From Bacteroidales bacterium (GTDB taxonomy: Bacteria > Bacteroidota > Bacteroidia > Bacteroidales > F082), in assembly GCA_017531225.1 (NCBI GenBank), contig JAFXLL010000005.1, positions 1 through 64,000 on the forward strand: 64,000 nucleotides of DNA, in the 5' to 3' direction. Under the pieces are notes generated by a model that ran no database searches, had not been told where the DNA came from, and saw only the letters and a list, made by a program, of their open reading frames with translations. Positions 34,045 to 42,219 of the stretch are shown here, piece by piece (positions within the stretch are counted from its first letter, which is position 1; each line of letters opens with the position of its first letter). The position numbers were made by a program, and so were the translations under genes.

Positions 34045-35897
34045 AACATCTAAGAATCGCCCTGGTGCTGCTTGCTGTGGCGTCACTCGGCATCATGGCC
34101 TGCCACCGTCAGCCTAAGGGACAAAGCGGCAAGGAAGTCGTCGTTCTGGATAAAGGACAGCTGTCGTTCTTCGACCTTAAAAGCAAGATGGTGACTCCTT
34201 TTGAAGCTGAGACGGATAGCGTGATCAACATGGTTTTCGCCGACAAGGATCATCTCTATTACACCGTTTCTAAAGACCAGAACCTGTCGCTGAAGATGAT
34301 CGATCTGAGTCAAACCAAACCGGAGCCCAAGCTCTGCGCCGATTGGGATATGACCATCGATGAGGCGCTCGACTTCATGTATGGCAACGTCATGGATCTT
34401 CATCTGGACGAGGCTGGAGAGCACATCTGCTTCTACAAGTTGGACGAAGAGGGTCTCGTGATGAACAACGTCACCTATAATATTAAATCAAGGGAAGTCA
34501 AAGAGCTTGAAGATGACGAAACCATCGATTTGTATTACGGCGATAAGAAATTCAATCCCAGCCATTGTTATCCGGAGCGCGGTCAGTTCTACTATGTGAC
34601 CACAGAAGGCAACACCTGCCTTAGCGACAAGATCGACTTCAAAACCCATTTCAATGAGGATGATAATTTGGAAGAACTCGACTTTGTGCCAGTGGTGATG
34701 AGCCCTGACCAGAAAAAGATGGTGTTTACAGCTGTGGTCTACGACGGCGAAGGCTGGGGTTATTACTGCGTTGCCAACACCGATGGCAGCTCACAAGAAC
34801 TCTTGGGCGATTCCGACATTTGGGATCAGCATCCGGAGTGGCTGTTGGACGGTTCGTTGGTTTACATTGGCAAGGAAGGTGTTAAGTTGGTTACCCCTCA
34901 AAAGGAAACCTTCATCATTTGCTTGGGCCAAAAATTCGCCACACGACCTTTCCTTACTCCCGAACGTAACAACGTGCGTCAACCTGACCTTGAAGGATGC
35001 GATGTGGCATTCCTGGACAATGGCAAGGTGACTTTCTACAGCTCATTGCTTGACATGTCTATCCCGTATGTGGTAGAAGAGGATTCAGTGATCAACGGCG
35101 CATTTGTCGGCGAAGACATGTTTTATTACACCGTTTCAATTGGCAACAATCTCTATCTGAAACGCGTTTACCTTGGCGTTGACGTGGAGCCTACCATGGT
35201 CACCGACTGGGAACTCCAGCTGGAGGACTGTGTCTCCGAGACCTACGGAAAGGCTTCGGAATTGAACTGGATCCCCAATCTGAACCGTATCGGCATCAAT
35301 CACAATTTCAGTTGGGATTTCTACGATTTCTCTGATATCAGGTTTTATGATCTTGAACATCAGACCAAGATCGATGGTTGGGTAGAAGGAGAGCTGGAGA
35401 CGGATGACTACAACGAAAGCCTCATGCAATCCATGGAGGACTATGAGCGTTTCCATGCAGATGGAGGCAATTACTATTACACTGACGGCGATCAGGAGGT
35501 CTGCATCAGCGATAAGATTAATTTCAGGGACTATGTCTCGGATCCAGAATATTTTGCCGAGCCGGAGTTTGAGTTTTACTCCATTGACCCGACCAGGACG
35601 AATGTGGCCTACGCTGCCCTCATTGAATGGGGCGACCTCGGCCATGGTCCTTTGTGCCTGGCATCGCTCGATGGCAAGATGCAGGTGGCCTTCAAGAACA
35701 CCGATGCAGCCAACCTGAACTGGGGCTGGCTCGGAAATGGCGCGTTGCTCTATGTGGGTAAAGAACCTCGTCCAACTGACGATCCGGAATATGACGAAGA
35801 GTGGAACACCACCCAACCTTGCGTCAAAGTGGCTTATCCTGATGGGAGCGAAGAGGTGCTTTCACATTCCTCCAGTTTCGTAGTGAAGGGGAGATAA
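34041..35897 (+). CDS. Large lipoprotein made of two homologous halves
   Basis: 618 aa. Lipobox SLGIMAC (Cys about residue 21). The mature protein has two repeats of about 280 residues: the first has VINMVFADKDHLYYTVS...CLSDKIDF...GSLVYIGKE and the second VINGAFVGEDMFYYTVS...CISDKINF...GALLYVGKE. The beta-strand rhythm resembles TolB/PD40-like propeller blades, but I do not recognise a named family. It is translationally coupled (ATGA) to the M28 peptidase, so it may sit on the surface and help with peptide binding or processing; that is inference. A strong terminator follows. Confidence 0.8.
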   Translation: MKHLRIALVLLAVASLGIMACHRQPKGQSGKEVVVLDKGQLSFFDLKSKMVTPFEAETDSVINMVFADKDHLYYTVSKDQNLSLKMIDLSQTKPEPKLCADWDMTIDEALDFMYGNVMDLHLDEAGEHICFYKLDEEGLVMNNVTYNIKSREVKELEDDETIDLYYGDKKFNPSHCYPERGQFYYVTTEGNTCLSDKIDFKTHFNEDDNLEELDFVPVVMSPDQKKMVFTAVVYDGEGWGYYCVANTDGSSQELLGDSDIWDQHPEWLLDGSLVYIGKEGVKLVTPQKETFIICLGQKFATRPFLTPERNNVRQPDLEGCDVAFLDNGKVTFYSSLLDMSIPYVVEEDSVINGAFVGEDMFYYTVSIGNNLYLKRVYLGVDVEPTMVTDWELQLEDCVSETYGKASELNWIPNLNRIGINHNFSWDFYDFSDIRFYDLEHQTKIDGWVEGELETDDYNESLMQSMEDYERFHADGGNYYYTDGDQEVCISDKINFRDYVSDPEYFAEPEFEFYSIDPTRTNVAYAALIEWGDLGHGPLCLASLDGKMQVAFKNTDAANLNWGWLGNGALLYVGKEPRPTDDPEYDEEWNTTQPCVKVAYPDGSEEVLSHSSSFVVKGR

Positions 35898-35911
35898 ACC
35901 TGAATCAAATT

Positions 35912-35950
35912 ACAAAAAAAAGAGAGGCTTTTTCAAGTCTCTCTTTTTTT
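35912..35950. terminator. Bidirectional terminator between lipoprotein and tRNA-Lys
   Basis: AGAGAGGCTT/AAGTCTCTCT, a ten-bp stem with loop TTTC, flanked by A8 and T8, serves both converging transcripts. Confidence 0.85.
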
Positions 35951-36026
35951 TGGTGACCCGGCTGGGGCTCGAACCCAGGACCCCAACATTAAAAGTGTTG
36001 TGCTCTACCTGCTGAGCTACCGAGTC
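35951..36026 (-). tRNA. tRNA-Lys (anticodon TTT)
   Basis: 76 nt with encoded CCA (35951-35953). Acceptor arms GACTCGG and CCGGGTC pair (one G-T), the D-arm GCTCAGCAGGTAGAGC and T-arm GGGTTCGAGCCC are canonical, and the anticodon loop is CTTTTAA, giving TTT = Lys. Confidence 0.97.
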
Positions 36027-36050
36027 AACCGCTTTTGCGATTTGCGGGTG

Positions 36051-36058
36051 CAAAAGTA
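36051..36058 (-). promoter_or_regulatory. tRNA-Lys promoter (-7)
   Basis: TACTTTTG followed by CA on the minus strand, 24 bp before the tRNA 5' end; a TTG at 36078-36080 is spaced 19 bp upstream. Confidence 0.6.
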
Positions 36059-36108
36059 CAAAACTTTTTTCAATCCGCAAGAAAATATTTCAAAAACTTT
36101 ATTTTTCC

Positions 36109-36723
36109 TTAATCCAGCTCGCCTTTGCCCTGACGGACAATGTAAACCTCGTCCTCAGTGCAGTCGACCACCGTACTGGCTACATGCTCACCGGCACCAC
36201 CGTCAATGATGATGTCGACCAAGTCCTTGTATCTTTCGTTGATTTCCTCGGGATCAGTGAGATAACCGCCCATCTCGTCTTCCTCGTCAACGATGGAGGT
36301 GGTCATGATGGGGTTGCCCAACTCTTGCACCAAATTGGTGATGATGGGCTGATCAGGAATACGGATACCGATGGTCTTCTTCTTGCTCTGGAAGATGCGC
36401 GGAATGTTGTTGTTCGCATTTAAAATAAAGGTGAAAGGGCCAGGCAGGTTGCGTTTCATCATCTTGTAAACCTCGTTGGTGATGGGACGGGTAAACTCGC
36501 TCAGCATGCTGAGGTCATGGAAGATGAATGAGAAATTGGCCTTCTCCTTCTTCACGCCTTTGATCTGACAGATGCGCTCGAAAGCCTTAGGACTGCGGAT
36601 GTCGCCCCCCAAGCCGTAAATAGTGTCGGTAGGGAAGATGATAGTACCTCCGTCGCGCAGACATTCCAAAATCATCTTCACGTAACGAGGATTAGGATTG
36701 GTAGGATAGAGTTTCAGAAACAT
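36109..36723 (-). CDS. yciO: YciO-type Sua5/YrdC family protein
   Basis: 204 aa. YrdC fold: TIIFPTDTIYGLGGDI (about residues 27-42), ERICQIKG, GPFTFIL and KKKTIGIRIPDQPI. TsaC/Sua5 makes threonylcarbamoyl-AMP for t6A37 of ANN-decoding tRNAs. The sequence follows E. coli YciO more than TsaC: start LYPTNPNPR, no SAN motif (TTSIVDEE instead) and KGVKKEKANFSF replacing the K-x-R core. YciO proteins cannot simply be assumed to replace TsaC. Neighbour tRNA-Lys(TTT) is itself a t6A substrate. Divergent from the permease. Confidence 0.85.
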   Translation of the reverse strand: MFLKLYPTNPNPRYVKMILECLRDGGTIIFPTDTIYGLGGDIRSPKAFERICQIKGVKKEKANFSFIFHDLSMLSEFTRPITNEVYKMMKRNLPGPFTFILNANNNIPRIFQSKKKTIGIRIPDQPIITNLVQELGNPIMTTSIVDEEDEMGGYLTDPEEINERYKDLVDIIIDGGAGEHVASTVVDCTEDEVYIVRQGKGELD

Positions 36724-36743
36724 AGGCTTGAAAAATTATGGCG

Positions 36744-36751
36744 CAAAATTA
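36744..36751 (-). promoter_or_regulatory. yciO promoter (-7)
   Basis: TAATTTTG on the minus strand, 20 bp before ATG 36723. Confidence 0.6.
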
Positions 36752-36770
36752 CAAAATGCTTCGAAATGTG

Positions 36771-36778
36771 TACCTTTG
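36771..36778 (+). promoter_or_regulatory. Permease promoter (-7)
   Basis: TACCTTTG followed by CA, 20 bp before ATG 36799; divergent from yciO. Confidence 0.6.
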
Positions 36779-36798
36779 CAGCCCGAAAAATCAAGGCG

Positions 36799-37935
36799 AT
36801 GAATATTCAATTAATATGGGATGCACTGACGAGCGACACGGCCATCAACCCGCTGAAGATCCTCGTGCTGTTCATCTCCATGACGGTGCTTTCCATCTAT
36901 CTTGACGAACTCGGCTTTTTCCGTTACCTCGCCAACAAAACCTTGAAGAGGGCAGGGAAGGACCAGAAGAAACTATTCATCTATCTCTACTTGATTGTTT
37001 CGGTACTCACCGTTTTCACTTCGAACGACGTCATCATCCTGTCGTTCACGCCCTTCATCTGCTATTTTGCCAAAAACGCCAAGATCAACGCCATCCCTTA
37101 TTTGGCGGCGGAGTTCGTGGCAGCCAACACCTGGTCGATGGCCCTAATCATCGGCAACCCGACTAATATCTACCTATGTACGTCGTATGGCATCGGCTTC
37201 ATGGAATACATTCGAACCATGTGGCTCCCGACCTTGGGTGCTGGTTTGACGGCTTTTGTGATGCTGTATCTGATTTCGTATAAGCATCTGCGCCAGCCTA
37301 TTCAAGGCGAAGCAGAGGAGGTGGTCATCAAAGATAAGCTGAGCCTCTGGGTTGGCATTGTCCATTTGGCTATATGCACCAGCATGCTGGCTGTTTCGTC
37401 ATACATCGGCGTGGAGATGTGGCTGGTGTCGGCTATTGCCGTAGGAAGTCTCGTGGTATGGTGCTTGGTCATCGACCTTTGTCGTCATCATGTGCCGGAT
37501 GAGCTCATGGCTTTGGGAAAACGCGCTCCTTGGAAGTTGGTGCCTTTTGTGCTCTTCATGTTTGTGTTGACCATCTTCCTCAACGAGAAAGGTGTGACGG
37601 CGGCCATCGGCGAATGGTTGGGCTCCCAATACACCGCTTATAGATATGGCATCAGTTCGTTCATTGCAGCCAACATCGTGAACAATATCCCGATGAGCAT
37701 GCTGTTTTGCTCCATCATGCAGTCGTGCGATCCGGCTGTGCTTTCCGATGCCGTTTACGCTACTGTCATTGGCTCCAACATCGGGGCTTTCCTAACTCCA
37801 ATAGGTGCCTTGGCTGGCATTATGTGGAGTACCATCCTCAAACAGCACGGCTTGAAGTTCGGCTACCTCCAATTCCTGAAGATCGGCGCTACGGTGGCTG
37901 TCCCGACCTTATTGGTGGCCGTTTCTTTAATCTAA
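36799..37935 (+). CDS. ArsB/NhaD-type ion transporter (IT superfamily) permease
   Basis: 378 aa from ATG 36799, chosen because the promoter ends at 36778. About ten membrane segments. Family motifs: FTSNDVIILSFTPFICYF (about 75-92), AAEFVAANTWSMALIIGNPTN and the symmetric repeat FIAANIVNNIPMSMLF...SNIGAFLTPIGALAGI. These NDV/NNIP-type re-entrant loops are typical of ArsB, NhaD and SLC13 relatives. The substrate (arsenite, Na+/H+ or a dicarboxylate) is not evident and no ars gene is nearby. Confidence 0.82.
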   Translation: MNIQLIWDALTSDTAINPLKILVLFISMTVLSIYLDELGFFRYLANKTLKRAGKDQKKLFIYLYLIVSVLTVFTSNDVIILSFTPFICYFAKNAKINAIPYLAAEFVAANTWSMALIIGNPTNIYLCTSYGIGFMEYIRTMWLPTLGAGLTAFVMLYLISYKHLRQPIQGEAEEVVIKDKLSLWVGIVHLAICTSMLAVSSYIGVEMWLVSAIAVGSLVVWCLVIDLCRHHVPDELMALGKRAPWKLVPFVLFMFVLTIFLNEKGVTAAIGEWLGSQYTAYRYGISSFIAANIVNNIPMSMLFCSIMQSCDPAVLSDAVYATVIGSNIGAFLTPIGALAGIMWSTILKQHGLKFGYLQFLKIGATVAVPTLLVAVSLI

Positions 37936-37994
37936 CCCATCATTTTTTTCAAAAAAATTAAAAAAAATCCTTGGAGAAATAATCCAAAAAAAAC

Positions 37995-38002
37995 TATTTT
38001 TG
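37995..38002 (+). promoter_or_regulatory. Candidate promoter of the PurF-like gene
   Basis: TATTTTTG followed by CA. The start of transcription would fall at the foot of the hairpin at 38007. Confidence 0.5.
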
Positions 38003-38006
38003 CAGT

Positions 38007-38040
38007 CCATCTACGGGGTGGTTCCCGCAGATGGTTTTTT
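38007..38040 (+). terminator. Strong hairpin in the PurF-like leader (attenuator or upstream terminator)
   Basis: CCATCT-a-CGGG pairs with CCCG-c-AGATGG over a 6-nt loop, followed by six T's. It sits between the candidate promoter and ATG 38068. It could terminate the permease transcript 72 bp after its stop, or act on the PurF-like leader. The gap 37936-38067 holds nothing else. Confidence 0.75.
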
Positions 38041-38067
38041 GTTTTTATAACTCTAAAAACTACTAAT

Positions 38068-39477
38068 ATGGGAGGCTTTTTCGGTGTCGTTTCTAAACGG
38101 CCATGCGCCACTGATCTTTTCTATGGCGTTGATTATCATTCACATCTTGGAACAAAACGCGCAGGTATGGTTACCCGCATTGGCGACCAGTTTTATCGTT
38201 CAATCCATGACATTGAGAACTCGTACTTCAGGACGAAGTTCAGCGATGAACTCTCAAAGTTCGAAGGAAACATGGGTATCGGCGTCATCAGTGACACCGA
38301 CGCACAGCCCATCGTGGTGAATTCGCATCTTGGCCGTTTCGGCATCGTCACGGTGGCTAAGATCAACAACATGGATGATCTGGTGCAGCACTGCCTCGAC
38401 CAGCGTCAGCACTTCGCCGAGTTGAGCATGGGCATGACCAATCCTACCGAGTTGGTCGCCCTGTTGATCACCCAAGGCGAGACCTTCGTGGATGGCATCC
38501 GCAACGTCTTCAGCAAGATCAAAGGCTCTTGCTCCATGCTGATCCTTACGGAAGACGGCATCATCGCCGCCCGCGACCAATACGGACGTACACCGATTGT
38601 GATTGGTAAGGACAACGACGGCTATGCCGTTGCATTCGAAAGCCATAGCTATATCAACCTCGAGTACACCACGGAGCGTTTCTTAGGTCCTGGCGAAATC
38701 GTGAAGGTCACCGCCGATGGCATTGAGCAACTGTCAGCACCGCTGCCAAAGAATCAGATTTGCTCATTCCTGTGGATCTATTACGGCTATCCTGCTACCG
38801 ATTACGAAAATATTAACGTTGAAGAGATGCGTTATAGCGAGGGCCGTGAGTTAGGTAAGATCGACGATGTGGAAGCCGACTATGTCTCAGCCATCCCTGA
38901 TTCAGGCATTGGTATGGCCGTGGGTTATTCCAACGGCAAGCAACTCCCGTATCAGAGAGGAGTGGTAAAATATACGCCTACCTGGTCGCGCAGCTTCATG
39001 CCTGTCAACCAGAGCCAGCGTGAGCATGTGGCCAAGATGAAGCTGATCCCCAACCGTGCCATGCTTACCGGCAAACGCGTGGTGTTCTGCGACGACTCCA
39101 TCGTGCGTGGCACCCAGCTTCGCGACAACGTGAAGATGCTCTACGGCTACGGCGCCAAGGAGGTACACGTCCGCATCAGCTGCCCGCCATTGCTCTACGG
39201 ATGCCCGTTCCTGAACTTCTCTGCATCCAAGACCGAGATGGAGCTGATTACCCGTCGTGTCATCGAGAAGCTCGAAGGCGACTCCACCAAGAACCTGGAG
39301 AAATATGCCGACCACAACTCAAAGGAATATGCCAACTTGGTTGAGGATATCAGACAGCGCATCGGCGTTGACTCACTGAAATTCAACACGATTGACATCC
39401 TTGAGAAAGCTATCGGACTGCCGAAGTGCCAATTCTGCACCCATTGCTTTGACGGCTCAAGTTACGGCCATCAATAA
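38068..39477 (+). CDS. PurF-like amidophosphoribosyltransferase homologue without catalytic Cys
   Basis: 469 aa. The N-terminal class II glutamine amidotransferase fold is recognisable (DLFYGVDYHSHLGTKRAGM, GNMGIGVIS, ARDQYGRTPIVIG, AFESHSY) and the C-terminal PRTase has the PRPP loop VVFCDDSIVRGTQL. The enzyme normally starts MCGI/F with Cys2 as the nucleophile after Met removal; here it begins MGGFFGVV. The Gly replacement should abolish glutaminase activity. Several Cys (CPPLLYGCPF, CQFCTHCF) might hold a metal site. Such MGGFFG paralogues appear in other Bacteroidales as I recall. The true role (NH3-dependent or regulatory) is open. Confidence 0.83.
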   Translation: MGGFFGVVSKRPCATDLFYGVDYHSHLGTKRAGMVTRIGDQFYRSIHDIENSYFRTKFSDELSKFEGNMGIGVISDTDAQPIVVNSHLGRFGIVTVAKINNMDDLVQHCLDQRQHFAELSMGMTNPTELVALLITQGETFVDGIRNVFSKIKGSCSMLILTEDGIIAARDQYGRTPIVIGKDNDGYAVAFESHSYINLEYTTERFLGPGEIVKVTADGIEQLSAPLPKNQICSFLWIYYGYPATDYENINVEEMRYSEGRELGKIDDVEADYVSAIPDSGIGMAVGYSNGKQLPYQRGVVKYTPTWSRSFMPVNQSQREHVAKMKLIPNRAMLTGKRVVFCDDSIVRGTQLRDNVKMLYGYGAKEVHVRISCPPLLYGCPFLNFSASKTEMELITRRVIEKLEGDSTKNLEKYADHNSKEYANLVEDIRQRIGVDSLKFNTIDILEKAIGLPKCQFCTHCFDGSSYGHQ

Positions 39478-39516
39478 AAAAAGCGGAAAAACGCTTGCCA
39501 GTTCAAGAAAAGATTG

Positions 39517-39524
39517 TACTTTTG
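39517..39524 (+). promoter_or_regulatory. SRP RNA promoter (-7)
   Basis: TACTTTTG followed by CA, 5 bp before the RNA helix. Confidence 0.6.
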
Positions 39525-39528
39525 CATC

Positions 39529-39632
39529 GGGTAAGTCTTATACGACCAGCTCCTGCTGAAATCCCCCAGGACCGGAAGGTAGCAAGGGTAGGCGGTTGTA
39601 GCGGTGCGATGTAAGTAGCTTACCCTTTTTTT
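39529..39632 (+). ncRNA. ffs: Small SRP RNA (4.5S type)
   Basis: A roughly 100-nt RNA with the universal apical part: CCCCCAGGACCGGAAGGTAGCAAGGG (the GGAAGG...AGCAAGG symmetric/asymmetric loops that bind Ffh). GGGTAAG at the 5' end pairs with CTTACCC at the 3' end, and the closing stem runs into a T-run, forming its own terminator. It binds Ffh and FtsY for co-translational targeting. Ends are accurate to a few bases. Confidence 0.93.
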
Positions 39633-39633
39633 A

Positions 39634-39641
39634 TATCTTTG
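39634..39641 (+). promoter_or_regulatory. Glycosyltransferase promoter (-7)
   Basis: TATCTTTG followed by CA, immediately after the SRP terminator, 18 bp before ATG 39660. Confidence 0.6.
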
Positions 39642-39659
39642 CAAAAAAATCGTTGAAGT

Positions 39660-40598
39660 ATGGACCTTTCAATCGTCATACCCTTACTGAATGAAGCCGA
39701 ATCGCTTCCTGAACTCGAGGCATGGATCCGTAAAGTCGTTGAGAAAGAGCAATATAGCTACGAGATTGTGTTTGTTGACGATGGCTCAACCGACAATTCC
39801 TGGAGCATCATCCAAGGTCTTGCCAAGAACAATCCTAACATCCACGCTTTGCGTTTCAGGAAGAATTATGGCAAGTCACCGGCGTTGAACGAAGGCTTTA
39901 AGATCGTTCAGGGCGACGTGGTCATCACCATGGATGCCGACCTTCAAGACAGTCCTGATGAGATTCCCGAGCTCTATCGTATGATCAAGGAAGAAGGTTA
40001 CGACTTGGTTTCCGGTTGGAAAAAGGTCCGTTACGACTCCAAGCTGATGAAGAACATCCCGTCGAAGTTCTTCAACTGGACTACCAGGAAGATGTCGGGC
40101 ATCAAACTCCATGACTTCAATTGCGGCTTGAAGGCCTATCGTCTTGATTTGGTAAAGAGCATCCAGATTTATGGCGAGATGCATCGTTACATCCCTGTCA
40201 TTGCCAAAATGAACGGCTTCGGCAACATAGGGGAGAAGGTGGTGCATCACCAGAAGCGCAAATACGGCAGCAGCAAGTTCGGTATGAGCCGTTTTGTGCG
40301 TGGTTATCTCGACCTCATCACCATCAACTTCATCTCGAAATTCAGCACCAGGCCGATGCATTTCTTCGGTGTGCTTGGCTCGCTGTCATTCCTGGCTGGT
40401 TTCATCATCACCTTGTATCTGGTGTTCACGAAATACTTCGGCCACAACTACGTTGCCATGACCAACCGCCCGCTGTTCTATTTGGGCATCTTGGCCATGA
40501 TTGTGGGTGTTCAACTGTTCAGTACAGGATTCCTCGCCGAGATGGTCACCTCGACTCAAAGGGACAAGAGAGTTTACTCAATATCTGAAAGGATTTAA
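39660..40598 (+). CDS. GT2 glycosyltransferase, polyprenol-phosphate type
   Basis: 312 aa. GT-A catalytic domain: SIVIPLLNEAESL at the start, FVDDGSTDNS, ITMDADLQDSP (DxD) and DFNCGLKAYR; then KYGSSKFG and two C-terminal membrane helices (about residues 233-256 and 270-293). This is the DPM1/GtrB-like architecture that moves a sugar from a nucleotide to a lipid carrier. The acceptor is unknown; LPS or protein glycosylation is plausible given the heptose and KDO genes nearby. It ends 4 bp into the convergent acidic protein gene. Confidence 0.9.
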   Translation: MDLSIVIPLLNEAESLPELEAWIRKVVEKEQYSYEIVFVDDGSTDNSWSIIQGLAKNNPNIHALRFRKNYGKSPALNEGFKIVQGDVVITMDADLQDSPDEIPELYRMIKEEGYDLVSGWKKVRYDSKLMKNIPSKFFNWTTRKMSGIKLHDFNCGLKAYRLDLVKSIQIYGEMHRYIPVIAKMNGFGNIGEKVVHHQKRKYGSSKFGMSRFVRGYLDLITINFISKFSTRPMHFFGVLGSLSFLAGFIITLYLVFTKYFGHNYVAMTNRPLFYLGILAMIVGVQLFSTGFLAEMVTSTQRDKRVYSISERI

Positions 40599-41029
40599 TA
40601 AAGGTCATCTATCCTTCCGTCGTAGCTGTCGCCAAACTCGTCGTTAAATTCATCAAATTCGTTTTCGTCGTATTCGTCCTCGAATTCGTCGAACGGATTG
40701 TCACTGTCGGGAATTTCGTCAGCGTTATCCCAGTCGAAGTCTTTTTCAAGCCTGTCTTCGCTGAACTCGTTGTCATCATCCATGTTATTCATGAAGGAGG
40801 CAATCTCGTCGTCGCTCATCTTGTCGAAATCCATGTCGAGCAAAGCCGAGTCGCTAACGGCACGGCCAAGCGATTTCAGGTCGCGCTTCAAGGTAGGTGA
40901 AACGTAGAACTCGTCAATGTTCTCTTCGCAATATTTGATGTATTTAGGGTCTTTCTCGAATACTTCAGCTATCGTCTGTCCTTCGTACTTTCCGAAAGTG
41001 AAGACGTCATCAAGGTCATAGAATTTCAT
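40595..41029 (-). CDS. Small protein with an ExoX-C-like motif and a long acidic tail
   Basis: 144 aa from ATG 41029 (the open frame goes 8 codons further). The N-terminal 50 residues have FTFGKYEGQTIAEVFEKDPKYIKYC, like the small domain at the end of exonuclease X-type proteins that often stands alone in Bacteroidota. Residues 70-144 are almost entirely Asp/Glu/Phe/Asn with little structure (DEFEDEYDENEFDEF). Function unknown. Monocistronic; divergent from gmhA. Confidence 0.75.
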   Translation of the reverse strand: MKFYDLDDVFTFGKYEGQTIAEVFEKDPKYIKYCEENIDEFYVSPTLKRDLKSLGRAVSDSALLDMDFDKMSDDEIASFMNNMDDDNEFSEDRLEKDFDWDNADEIPDSDNPFDEFEDEYDENEFDEFNDEFGDSYDGRIDDLY

Positions 41030-41050
41030 AATGCGGTTGTTAATTTGATG

Positions 41051-41058
41051 CAAAGATA
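41051..41058 (-). promoter_or_regulatory. Promoter of the acidic-tail gene (-7)
   Basis: TATCTTTG followed by CA on the minus strand, 21 bp before ATG 41029. Confidence 0.6.
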
Positions 41059-41072
41059 AGTTTATTTTTTCA

Positions 41073-41080
41073 TATTTTTG
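41073..41080 (+). promoter_or_regulatory. gmhA operon promoter (-7)
   Basis: TATTTTTG, 15 bp before ATG 41096; divergent from the acidic-tail gene. Confidence 0.6.
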
Positions 41081-41095
41081 CGTAAAATTTCAGCC

Positions 41096-41680
41096 ATGAA
41101 CACGAACATATCCCGAATACAGCAATCCATCGAGGATTCCATCGCTGTAAAACAACTCATTCTCAATGATAAAGACCTGTTGAATCGCATTGAGGAGGCC
41201 TTTGTTTTATGCGTCAATTCACTGAAGTTGGGTGGAAAGATTTGGCTTGCCGGCAATGGAGGTAGTGCCGCTGACGCCCAGCATATTGCAGCCGAGCTCA
41301 GTGGTCGTTTTTACCTTGATCGCAACTCGCTGCCTGCCGAGGCACTTCATGTCAATGGCAGCTTCATTACAGCTGTGGCCAACGATTATGGCTTCGACAA
41401 GGTTTACGCACGAATGCTTCAGGGCTGTGCCCATAAAGGCGACGTGTTGTTTGCCATCAGCACTTCGGGTAATTCGGCCAACATCCTTGAGGCTGTTGAG
41501 ATGGCCAAGTCCTTAGGCATGCATGTGATTGCCCTCACTGGCGAAACCGGCGGTAAGCTGCGCGAGCGTTGCGACATCCTGCTGAACGTGCCGAGTCACG
41601 ACACACCACGTATCCAGGAGTGCCACATCATGATCGGTCATATCATTTGCGAGCATATCGAAAAGGAGTTGTTCGGATGA
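41096..41680 (+). CDS. gmhA: Phosphoheptose isomerase (SIS domain)
   Basis: 194 aa from ATG 41096. SIS fold with WLAGNGGSAADAQHIAAELSGRF (about residues 48-70), VNGSFITAVANDYGFD, AISTSGNSANILEAV and HDTPRIQECHIMIGHIICE, all standard for GmhA, which turns sedoheptulose-7-P into D-glycero-D-manno-heptose-7-P for LPS heptose. The ATGA overlap with the HAD phosphatase gene shows coupling. First gene of a three-gene operon. Confidence 0.94.
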   Translation: MNTNISRIQQSIEDSIAVKQLILNDKDLLNRIEEAFVLCVNSLKLGGKIWLAGNGGSAADAQHIAAELSGRFYLDRNSLPAEALHVNGSFITAVANDYGFDKVYARMLQGCAHKGDVLFAISTSGNSANILEAVEMAKSLGMHVIALTGETGGKLRERCDILLNVPSHDTPRIQECHIMIGHIICEHIEKELFG

Positions 41681-42219
41681 AAAAGGATTGGAATCAAATT
41701 GTTCAGAATGACTGGACATTGTTCTTGGATCGCGACGGCGTCATCAACCGCCGTATTATTGACGGCTATGTCACCAATTGGGAGGAATTCGAGTTCCTGC
41801 CAGGCGTGTTGGAAGCCTTGAAAGTCTTTGCCCAACGCTTCAAGTACATCTTTGTGATCACCAACCAGCAAGGTGTGGGGAAGGGCTTGATGACCATGGA
41901 ACAGGTGGATGACATTCACGACCGGATGTGTACTGAGATTGAGGCCCACGAAGGATTGATTGACGGCATCTTGGCCTGCCCACAGCTGGCTTCTGATCCC
42001 GACAACTACCGTAAGCCCAGTCCCGACATGGCTTACATGGCTTGTGAGATTTGCCCCGACATCGACCTGAGCAAGACCATCATGGTCGGCGACGGGCAGA
42101 CCGATATGGAATTCGGCCACAACGCTGGCACCAAAACCATCTTCATCGGTGACGAAAACCCTGATGCCGACGATAGTTTCCCCTCTTTGTTTGACTTTGC
42201 AAAATCCTTGCAACCATGA
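41677..42219 (+). CDS. gmhB: HAD-IIIA phosphatase, GmhB-like but without the zinc loop
   Basis: 180 aa from ATG 41677, overlapping gmhA by 4 bp. HAD motifs: FLDRDGVINRR (about 15-25), VITNQQGVGKG, KPSPDM and VGDGQTDMEFGHNAG. Position next to gmhA points to heptose-1,7-bisphosphate phosphatase. Canonical GmhB has a Cys/His zinc loop before the KP motif; here only one Cys (ILACPQLASDPDNYRKPSP) remains. It overlaps the symporter gene by 4 bp. The step assignment is therefore from context plus fold. Confidence 0.83.
   Translation: MKKDWNQIVQNDWTLFLDRDGVINRRIIDGYVTNWEEFEFLPGVLEALKVFAQRFKYIFVITNQQGVGKGLMTMEQVDDIHDRMCTEIEAHEGLIDGILACPQLASDPDNYRKPSPDMAYMACEICPDIDLSKTIMVGDGQTDMEFGHNAGTKTIFIGDENPDADDSFPSLFDFAKSLQP

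Noticed and set aside
38068-38100. The missing Cys of the PurF-like protein as a wrong start codon
   Set aside because: There is no in-frame upstream start that gives a Met-Cys beginning, and the fold starts exactly at GGFFGVV.
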